A DNA stretch of 5,721 bases, taken from positions 1 to 5,721 of the forward strand of contig NZ_DAIRTR010000162.1 of the NCBI RefSeq assembly GCF_036803785.1, given 5' to 3'. Position numbers and translations under genes: made by a program. Shown here one piece after another: positions 1-4,881 of the stretch (position 1 is its first letter; each line of letters opens with the position of its first letter). This DNA is from Pelomicrobium sp036803785 (GTDB lineage: Bacteria; Pseudomonadota; Gammaproteobacteria; Burkholderiales; UBA6910). The notes beneath the pieces were generated by a model that saw only the letters and a list, made by a program, of their open reading frames with translations, did no database searches and was not told the origin of the DNA.

Positions 1-779
1 GGCAGGTGAACCTCGTGTACCGGGGAGGGCGCTGGCCGGTTGCGGTGAGCGTCCACTCGTCGAATCCGGTGCTCGCTTGCTTGGGCAGCCAGTACGCGGG
101 CTGGAGCCTGTCCGCCGGCAGCGGCAAAGAAGCTTTTCAGGCCCTGGGGTCGGGCCCGGCGCGGGCCTTGGCCGGCCGGGAAGCCCTGTTCGAGGCGCTG
201 GGCTACCGGGACCAGGCCGACCAGGCCTGCTTGGTGCTGGAAGTGGACCGGCGTCCGCCGCCGGAAGTGGTGGACAAGGTCTTGCGAGACTGCGGCGTTG
301 CTCCTTCCCGGCTCAGCGTCATCCTCACCCCGACCCGCAGCCTGGCCGGAGTGGTTCAGGTGGTGGCCCGGGTCTTGGAAGTGGCCTTGCACAAGGTGCA
401 CGCCCTGGGCTTTCCCCTGGCGCAGGTGGTGGACGGGGCGGGAGTCGCGCCCATCCCGCCGCCGGCCCCCGATTTCATCGTCGCCATGGGGCGCACCAAC
501 GACGCCATCCTGTTCGCGGGGGAGGTCCACCTGTTCGTGGACGCCGACGACGAGGACGCCCGCTCCCTGGCCGAGCGGCTGCCCGCTTCGGCCTCGCGCG
601 ACTATGGCAAGCCTTTTGCCCAGGTGTTCAAGGACTACGGCTACGACTTCTACCGCATCGACCCCCTGCTGTTCGCCCCGGCCCAGGTGGTGGTGACCAG
701 CCTGAGGAGCGGCCGCAGCTTCCACGCCGGCCGGCTCGACGCCGCCTTGTTGGAGGCTTCCTTCGGGGGCGGGCCATGA
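1..779 (+). CDS. mch: Methenyl-tetrahydromethanopterin cyclohydrolase (Mch), 3' part of gene
   Basis: Mch is a cytoplasmic enzyme that reversibly hydrolyses methenyl-H4MPT to N5-formyl-H4MPT in the formaldehyde oxidation branch. The reading frame is open from base 3 to the TGA at 777-779, giving 258 residues. The family is about 320 residues, so roughly 65 N-terminal residues lie outside the window, and the GTG at 6 is an internal valine, not the start. Visible family features are the segment VLACLGSQYAGW (coding bases about 69-104) and the conserved MGRTND segment at 486-503, in the region where archaeal Mch carries its catalytic charged residues (I did not align this). The C-terminus with FKDYGYDFYRID is also typical. 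The stop overlaps the next start as ATGA, so orf5 is probably translationally coupled. Identification rests on recognised motifs plus the fae neighbourhood, and is very secure. Confidence 0.95.
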   Translation, partial: QVNLVYRGGRWPVAVSVHSSNPVLACLGSQYAGWSLSAGSGKEAFQALGSGPARALAGREALFEALGYRDQADQACLVLEVDRRPPPEVVDKVLRDCGVAPSRLSVILTPTRSLAGVVQVVARVLEVALHKVHALGFPLAQVVDGAGVAPIPPPAPDFIVAMGRTNDAILFAGEVHLFVDADDEDARSLAERLPASASRDYGKPFAQVFKDYGYDFYRIDPLLFAPAQVVVTSLRSGRSFHAGRLDAALLEASFGGGP

Positions 780-1687
780 CCAGGCGAGTGGCTATCGTGA
801 CCGACGGGCCGGGCTGGCACGGCACCCGGCTCAAGCGCGCCTTCCGGGCGCAGGGCTTCGAGGCGTGCTACGTGCGCCTGAGCGAGTGTCGGCTCGATTT
901 GGCCGCCTCCTGGCATGGCATCGTCATGCCCGGGTTTGAACGCCAATTGCCCGAGGCGGTGTTCGTGAAAAGCGTGCCCGGTGGCAGCCTGGAGCAGGTG
1001 GTGTGGCGGCTCGACGTGCTCCATGCCCTGCGCGAGGTAGGCGTTTCCGTGTATAACGATGCCCGGGCGATCGAGCGCACCGTGGACAAGGCGATGACCA
1101 GCTTTCTCCTGCGGCGGGCCGGGGTGCCGACTCCGCCCACCTGGGTGGTGGAGAGCCGGGAACAGGCGCGGGCGCTGGTGGACAGGGAAGCAGCCGCCGG
1201 CCATCGGGTGGTCATCAAACCTTTGTTCGGCTCCCGCGGAGCGGGGCTGCGCCGGCTACAAGCAGGCTCGGACGTGCCTGATCTGGCCGAGTACCGGGGC
1301 GTCGCCTATCTGCAGCGCTACGTCGACTCGGGGGAGGGCCATTGGCACGATTACCGCGTCTTTGTGATCGGCGGTGCGGCAGTGGCAGCCATGCGCCGCT
1401 GGGGAGCGAGCTGGGTGAGCAATGCCGCCTGCGGTGCCCGGTGCGAAGCGGTGACGTTAGAGCCGGCCCTCGCCCGCCTCGGCTGCGCCGCCGCTCGGGC
1501 GGTGGAGGCGGACTACGCGGGGGTAGACATCATCGTTGATCGCCAGGGCGATCCCTACGTAATCGAGGTGAACGGCCTGCCGGCGTGGCGTAGCCTGCAG
1601 AGCGTGACCGGCGTACCCATCGCCCGTTTCCTGGTGGACGATCTCGTCTCCCGCCGCTGCGGCACGGGTCTGGAGGCGACCGGCTGA
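776..1687 (+). CDS. orf5: RimK-type ATP-grasp ligase of the H4MPT island (Orf5 family)
   Basis: This 303-residue protein is an ATP-grasp ligase, expected to couple ATP cleavage to amide bond formation between a carboxylate and an amine. The N-terminal domain starts MTRRVAIVTDGPGWH. The ATP-grasp core includes VYND at 92-95, K105, the nucleotide-binding lysine and glycine-rich loop VVIKPLFGSRGAG at 145-157, the YLQ hinge at 178-180, DYRVFVIGG at 192-200, a metal-binding aspartate in GVD at 249-251, and EVNGLPAW at 264-271 (compare EVNASPG of RimK). The ATG at 776 overlaps the mch stop by 4 bp, and I chose it because the conserved region begins immediately after. It matches the gene called orf5 next to mch in Methylorubrum extorquens. 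The substrate is not established. Glutamylation during H4MPT or methylofuran synthesis is an inference from the fold and neighbours. No transmembrane segment or signal peptide is seen. Confidence 0.9.
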   Translation: MTRRVAIVTDGPGWHGTRLKRAFRAQGFEACYVRLSECRLDLAASWHGIVMPGFERQLPEAVFVKSVPGGSLEQVVWRLDVLHALREVGVSVYNDARAIERTVDKAMTSFLLRRAGVPTPPTWVVESREQARALVDREAAAGHRVVIKPLFGSRGAGLRRLQAGSDVPDLAEYRGVAYLQRYVDSGEGHWHDYRVFVIGGAAVAAMRRWGASWVSNAACGARCEAVTLEPALARLGCAAARAVEADYAGVDIIVDRQGDPYVIEVNGLPAWRSLQSVTGVPIARFLVDDLVSRRCGTGLEATG

Positions 1688-1689
1688 CC

Positions 1690-2622
1690 ATGGAGGAGCC
1701 CGTGTCCCGCGCTGCCCTGATCGCTCAAGCCTTGACCCAGGCCTGCCTCGCCGACGTGCGCGCCCTCAAACCCGGCAACGTGAGCGTGTACTCGGCCGGC
1801 CACGGCATGGTGGCCGATGACTTTGTCCTGAGCGCTCAGGCGATCGTGGAACCCCTCACCGCCCCGGGGCTGCGGGTCGGAACGCGCATTCTGAAGGCGG
1901 TGGAGGCGACCCGCGTGGCGGTGGGCTGCAATACCAACCTGGGCATCGTCCTCGCCTGCGCGCCCCTCGCCCAAGCGGCCCTGGTGGCGCAGCCCGGGAC
2001 GACGCTGCGGGAAGGACTGCAGGCGTTGCTCGCGCGACTGGACGTGCAGGATGCGGAGGAAGCCTATCAAGCCATCCGCCTCGCCCGTCCAGGCGGTTTG
2101 GGCCGCAGCCCAACGCACGACGTGGGCGAGCCTCCCCGGGTCACGCTGGCGGTGGCCATGGCGGCGGCCCGCCACCGGGACGGGATCGCCCGCCAGTACG
2201 CTGAAGGCTTCCGCGACGTGTTCGACGTGGGCGTGCCCCGCGCCGGCTGGGCCCTCGCTCGCTGGCGTAGCGAAGAGTGGGCGACCACCGCCGTCTACCT
2301 GGGCTTGCTCGCCCGGGCGCCGGATACCCATGTGGCCCGCAAGCTCGGACCCGCTGTGGCGCGGGAAGTGAGCGTCGAGGCGGCGCGGTGGGATACAGCG
2401 TTGATGCGCTGCCACCACCCGCAAAGCCTCATGCCCATGCTCCTCGATTGGGACCGGCGACTGAAGCGCCAGGGGATCAATCCGGGCACCACCGCCGATT
2501 TGACCGTGGCGAGCTTGTTCGCTTTATCGCTACAAGATATCCTCGACAAGGAGTTTGGCGGCCGCGATGCAGTCCCATCGACGGCCGCGCCAAGCGCTGG
2601 ACTTCGGTCCACTCTTCACTAA
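1690..2622 (+). CDS. orf7: Triphosphoribosyl-dephospho-CoA synthase (CitG/MdcB) family protein of the H4MPT island (Orf7 family)
   Basis: CitG-family enzymes transfer the ribosyl-triphosphate part of ATP onto dephospho-CoA, releasing adenine and forming an alpha-glycosidic link. This 310-residue protein shows the family blocks: an N-terminal helix leading to KPGNVSVYSAGHGM at 27-40, GCNTNLG at 79-85, RPGGLG at 133-138, and NPGTTADL at 264-271 before a C-terminal helix. No citrate lyase or malonate decarboxylase genes are present, whereas mch and fae flank it, so it is the orf7-type paralogue of methylotroph islands rather than a true CitG. Its reaction is unknown; ribosylphosphate transfer during H4MPT biosynthesis is an inference. 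The ATG at 1690 lies 2 bp after the orf5 stop with GGAGG at 1672-1676, which is rather distant. A GTG at 1702 with GGAGG at 1692-1696 is an equally plausible start, 4 codons shorter. The last ~20 residues look like an unconserved tail. Confidence 0.9.
   Translation: MEEPVSRAALIAQALTQACLADVRALKPGNVSVYSAGHGMVADDFVLSAQAIVEPLTAPGLRVGTRILKAVEATRVAVGCNTNLGIVLACAPLAQAALVAQPGTTLREGLQALLARLDVQDAEEAYQAIRLARPGGLGRSPTHDVGEPPRVTLAVAMAAARHRDGIARQYAEGFRDVFDVGVPRAGWALARWRSEEWATTAVYLGLLARAPDTHVARKLGPAVAREVSVEAARWDTALMRCHHPQSLMPMLLDWDRRLKRQGINPGTTADLTVASLFALSLQDILDKEFGGRDAVPSTAAPSAGLRSTLH
2500..2528 (+). promoter_or_regulatory. Possible sigma-70-like promoter for fae, inside the 3' end of orf7
   Basis: TTGACC at 2500-2505 (5 of 6 to TTGACA) is followed after 17 bp by TTTATC at 2523-2528 (only about 3 of 6 to TATAAT). 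It lies in an unusually AT-rich patch (about 2497-2545) for this GC-rich sequence and about 120 bp upstream of fae. A second weak pairing, TTGTTC at 2515-2520 with TATCCT at 2538-2543, overlaps it. Fae is usually made at high level, so a private promoter would make sense. The match is weak and lies in coding sequence, so it may be chance. Confidence 0.2.
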
Positions 2623-2632
2623 CCAACGACAA

Positions 2633-2638
2633 AAGGAG
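2633..2638 (+). promoter_or_regulatory. Strong ribosome binding site of fae
   Basis: AAGGAG sits 6 bases before the ATG at 2645. It is the best Shine-Dalgarno sequence in the window, and it selects this ATG over the in-frame upstream ATGs at 2555 and 2567, which would add 30 or 26 non-conserved residues inside the orf7 tail. Confidence 0.85.
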
Positions 2639-2644
2639 AAACCC

Positions 2645-3157
2645 ATGGCTAAGATCACTCGCACCCTGGTAGGCGAATCCCTGGTCGGCGACGGCAACGA
2701 GGTGGCCCACATCGATCTCATCATGGGTCCCCGGGGCAGCGCGGCCGAAACCGCTTTCTGCAACGCCCTCACCAACAACAAGGATGGCTTCACCTCGCTG
2801 CTGGCGGTGATCGCGCCCAACCTGCCGGCCAAGCCCCACACCGTGATGTTCAACAAGGTGACCATCAAAAACGCCAAGCAGGCGACCCAGATGTTCGGGC
2901 CCGCCCAGCGGGCGGTGGCGATGGCGGTGGCCGACTGCGTGGAAGATGGCACCATCCCGGCGAACGAAGCCGATGACATCTTCATTTGCGTGGGGGTGTT
3001 CATCCACTGGGAAGCCGCCGACGACAACAAGATCCAGGACTTCAACTACCAGGCAACCAAGGAGGCGATCAAGCGGGCGGTGGCCGGCGAGCCCAAGGTA
3101 AGCGACATCCTCGCCAAGCGGCGCAGCGTCATGCACCCGTTCGCCGCCCACGCTTAA
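2645..3157 (+). CDS. fae: Formaldehyde-activating enzyme (Fae)
   Basis: Fae catalyses condensation of formaldehyde with H4MPT to methylene-H4MPT, the entry step of the pathway and a main formaldehyde detoxifier in the cytoplasm; the characterised enzyme is a homopentamer. The product is 170 residues, the usual full length, starting MAKITRTLVGE and ending HPFAAHA. The residues assigned to catalysis and pterin binding in the Methylorubrum enzyme appear intact: H22 (proposed general acid/base; His17 in published numbering), D24, L53, K71, T73 and Q88. Other hallmarks are HIDLIMGPRGS at 22-32, FTSLLAVIAPNLP at 49-61, MFNKVT at 68-73, MFGPAQ at 83-88 and GVFIHWEAADD at about 117-127. It follows orf7 by 22 bp with its own strong ribosome binding site. 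Its codons are cleaner (more AAC, AAG and GCC/ATC) than in neighbouring genes, consistent with high expression. There is no fused Hps or other domain, so it is a stand-alone Fae. Confidence 0.98.
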   Translation: MAKITRTLVGESLVGDGNEVAHIDLIMGPRGSAAETAFCNALTNNKDGFTSLLAVIAPNLPAKPHTVMFNKVTIKNAKQATQMFGPAQRAVAMAVADCVEDGTIPANEADDIFICVGVFIHWEAADDNKIQDFNYQATKEAIKRAVAGEPKVSDILAKRRSVMHPFAAHA

Positions 3158-3168
3158 AGCGCCGCGGC

Positions 3169-3858
3169 TCACAGGGTCTCGAGGTCTTCGCGGGTGAGGC
3201 TGCCGTCGTGCAGAGCGGAGGCGAGCAACACCCCGAAACCTCGAGCGTTGAGCGCCGCCAGATCTGGCTTGCCGCGTACGCCGCCGGCGCAGTAGAGCTG
3301 CGCCCCAGGGGCGCGGGTGGCAAGCGCTGCCGCGAGGCCAAGATCCGGCCCTCGTCGGGCGCCCACCCGGTCCAGGTTCAGCGCGATCAGCCGGGAGGGC
3401 CAGAGCTGCGGATGCTCGAGCAGCTCGGCCGGGCCCAGCAAGCGCTCCTGCCGGAAGTCGAGGGAGAGGAGGAAGGGGTGGGCTTCGCCCGTCAAGGCTT
3501 CCAGCAGGCGCAGGTCCGCCAGGGTTTCGCTGCCCACCACCGGGGTGAGCCCACCGGCGACCAGGCGGCGCCAATCGGCGAGGTCGCGCACGCCCGCGTC
3601 CACCCACAGCTCCACCGGTGCGAGCTCCCGCGCCAGGGCCTCGAGCAAGGCCTGGTGACTCCCCCGTCCCAGGATGGCGTCCAGGTCTGCGACGTAGAGG
3701 GCGCGAAATGGGTAGAGGGCGAGCAATGCCTGGGCCACGTCCTGGGGGTGGCTGCTGGCGCATAGCCGGGAGCGCAGAGGCGCGTAGCGCTCCCGCTGCC
3801 CGCGCCGGGCATGGACTACGAGACCATCCATGAGGTCGATGACCGGAACGATCTCCAC
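3169..3858 (-). CDS. HisA-like TIM-barrel protein of the H4MPT island, function unknown
   Basis: This 229-residue protein resembles HisA, which performs an Amadori rearrangement in histidine synthesis, but no his genes are nearby and the sequence is that of the divergent HisA-related family found with H4MPT genes in methylotrophs and methanogens. HisA-like landmarks run in barrel order: EIVPVIDLMDGLVVHA at 2-17 (D8 at the position of the first catalytic Asp of HisA), YVADLDAI at 55-62, LWVDAGVR at 84-91, VVGSETL at 107-113, SLDF at 132-135 (D134 near the second catalytic Asp), NLDRVG at 161-166, the phosphate-binding-like AGGVRG at 191-196, and LLASALHDG at 211-219. I chose the GTG at 3858 because the first beta strand starts at once after it; no Shine-Dalgarno precedes it. 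The frame stays open for another 355 codons upstream, but that is antisense to the ATP-grasp gene. It lies opposite to all neighbours, 11 bp tail to tail with fae and 12 bp head to head with the next gene. The reaction is unknown. Confidence 0.88.
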   Translation of the reverse strand: MEIVPVIDLMDGLVVHARRGQRERYAPLRSRLCASSHPQDVAQALLALYPFRALYVADLDAILGRGSHQALLEALARELAPVELWVDAGVRDLADWRRLVAGGLTPVVGSETLADLRLLEALTGEAHPFLLSLDFRQERLLGPAELLEHPQLWPSRLIALNLDRVGARRGPDLGLAAALATRAPGAQLYCAGGVRGKPDLAALNARGFGVLLASALHDGSLTREDLETL

Positions 3859-3859
3859 G

Positions 3860-3864
3860 AGGAG
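3860..3864 (+). promoter_or_regulatory. Ribosome binding site selecting the GTG start of the MfnD-like gene
   Basis: AGGAG lies 6 bases upstream of the GTG at 3871 and falls within the 12-bp gap between two divergent start codons. It supports GTG 3871 over the in-frame ATG at 3811, which would add 20 non-conserved residues and overlap the HisA-like gene. Confidence 0.75.
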
Positions 3865-3870
3865 ACAGGG

Positions 3871-4881
3871 GTGCGAGTCTTCTTGTACGAGCACGTGACG
3901 GGCGGCGGGCTCATGGGGCAGCCGCTGCCCGCTTCCCTCGCGCGCGAAGGCGACATGATGTTGCGCGCGGCGCTGGATGATCTCACGGAACTGCCGGGCA
4001 TGGAAGCGGTGGTGAGCCGGGATTCCCGGCTCCCTTTTCCGTCCGGGGTGGCCGCAGTGCTCGAGCCCGCGCCCGGGGAAAGCCCCGGCTGCCTTTACCG
4101 GCGCGGTCTCGCCCTGGCCGATCTCGCCTGGATCATTGCCCCCGAGACGGGAGGGGTGCTGGAAGCGCTGGCCCGGGAGGCACTCGAGCAGGGCAAGGGG
4201 CTCTTCGGGTGCGCCCCGCAAGCGGTGCGGGTGGCGGCCAGCAAGCACGCCACCGCCCGGGTGCTCGCTCGCGCCGGCCTTCCCGTCGTTCCCACCTTCG
4301 CCCCGGGCGAGCCCCTGCCAGCCCTTCCCGGTCCGTGGGTGGTCAAGCCCGACGATGGCGCGGGCTGTGAAGGCGCGCGTCGCGTGCCGGACGTGGAAGC
4401 CGCCCGCGCGGCGCTCTTGGAGGCGGGTATGGGCTGGGTGGTGCAACCCTGGATCCAAGGGGAGCCCGCCAGCCTCTGCCTGCTGGTCGATCCCCCAGGC
4501 TCGGTGCGGCTCTTGTCCTGCAACCGCCAGCACATCGCGGTGCGGGGCGAAGCGCTCGCCCTGACGGGGCTCACGGTGGGCGCCTGGGCGGATGCGGACG
4601 GCCGCCTGGCCGCCCTCGCCCGGGCGGTGGTGGCGGCGATCCCGGGACTGGCCGGTTTCGTGGGGATCGATTACGTCCACACATCCACGGGTCCGGTGGT
4701 TCTGGAGGTCAACCCTCGGCTCACCACCTCTTATTGCGGTCTGCGCTCGGTCCTGGGGATGAACCCGCTGACCCTGGCCTTGGGCCTTCTTCCCCCGGGC
4801 GAAGGAAGCAGGGGCGGGCGACACCGGCCCATCATGGGAAAAGCGTCGGTTCGCGTTTCCCTGGAGCCTGTCGATGCTTGA
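3871..4881 (+). CDS. mfnD: ATP-grasp ligase, MfnD-like (methanofuran analogue biosynthesis)
   Basis: Archaeal MfnD joins L-glutamate to tyramine through a gamma-amide using ATP, building the side chain of methanofuran. This 336-residue homologue starts with the family signature VFLYEHVTGGG at 3-13. Next come a pre-ATP-grasp domain with WIIAPETGG at 87-95, a SKHATARVLARAGLPVVPT segment at 124-142, the nucleotide-binding lysine in WVVKPDDGAGCEGA at 156-169, the hinge VVQPWIQGEPA at 190-200, a catalytic-loop region GFVGIDYV at 262-269, and the metal-binding VVLEVNPRLTTSY at 276-288. It is unrelated at close range to the other ATP-grasp gene in the window. The next gene, MfnF-like, overlaps it by 8 bp, which supports a shared pathway. 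The known bacterial cofactor (methylofuran of Methylorubrum) carries tyrosine instead of tyramine, so the acceptor here is probably tyrosine; that is inference. It is likely the orf17-type gene of methylotroph islands. The start is GTG, set by AGGAG 6 bases upstream. Confidence 0.85.
   Translation: MRVFLYEHVTGGGLMGQPLPASLAREGDMMLRAALDDLTELPGMEAVVSRDSRLPFPSGVAAVLEPAPGESPGCLYRRGLALADLAWIIAPETGGVLEALAREALEQGKGLFGCAPQAVRVAASKHATARVLARAGLPVVPTFAPGEPLPALPGPWVVKPDDGAGCEGARRVPDVEAARAALLEAGMGWVVQPWIQGEPASLCLLVDPPGSVRLLSCNRQHIAVRGEALALTGLTVGAWADADGRLAALARAVVAAIPGLAGFVGIDYVHTSTGPVVLEVNPRLTTSYCGLRSVLGMNPLTLALGLLPPGEGSRGGRHRPIMGKASVRVSLEPVDA
4863..4866 (+). promoter_or_regulatory. Ribosome binding site of the MfnF-like gene
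   Basis: GGAG lies 7 bases before the ATG at 4874, inside the 3' end of the MfnD-like gene. With the 8-bp overlap of stop and start, this points to translational coupling. Confidence 0.6.

Noticed and set aside
77..775. Open plus-strand frame extending orf5 by 233 codons upstream
   Set aside because: It overlaps mch in another frame, is rich in Gly/Pro/Arg as expected of high-GC shadow frames, and the conserved ATP-grasp start is at 776.
1555..2424. 289-residue minus-strand open frame opposite orf7
   Set aside because: No recognisable domain; orf7 on the plus strand has clear CitG-family motifs.
3151..3161. Inverted repeat CGCTT-A-AAGCG over the fae stop, as a possible bidirectional terminator
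   Set aside because: The loop is one base, the arms are five bases and no T-run follows, so it is unlikely to form a terminator hairpin.
3257..3268. Perfect 12-bp palindrome GCCAGATCTGGC, as a possible operator
   Set aside because: It lies within the 3' part of the HisA-like coding region, far from any start, and no second copy was noticed in the window.
2477..3763. 428-residue minus-strand open frame across fae and the HisA-like gene
   Set aside because: It is a shadow frame: low-complexity Arg/Gly/Pro composition, and both covered regions carry recognised genes in other frames.
2986..3765. 259-residue plus-strand open frame across the end of fae and the HisA-like gene
   Set aside because: Gln/Gly/Arg-rich shadow of the HisA-like gene with no domain signal.
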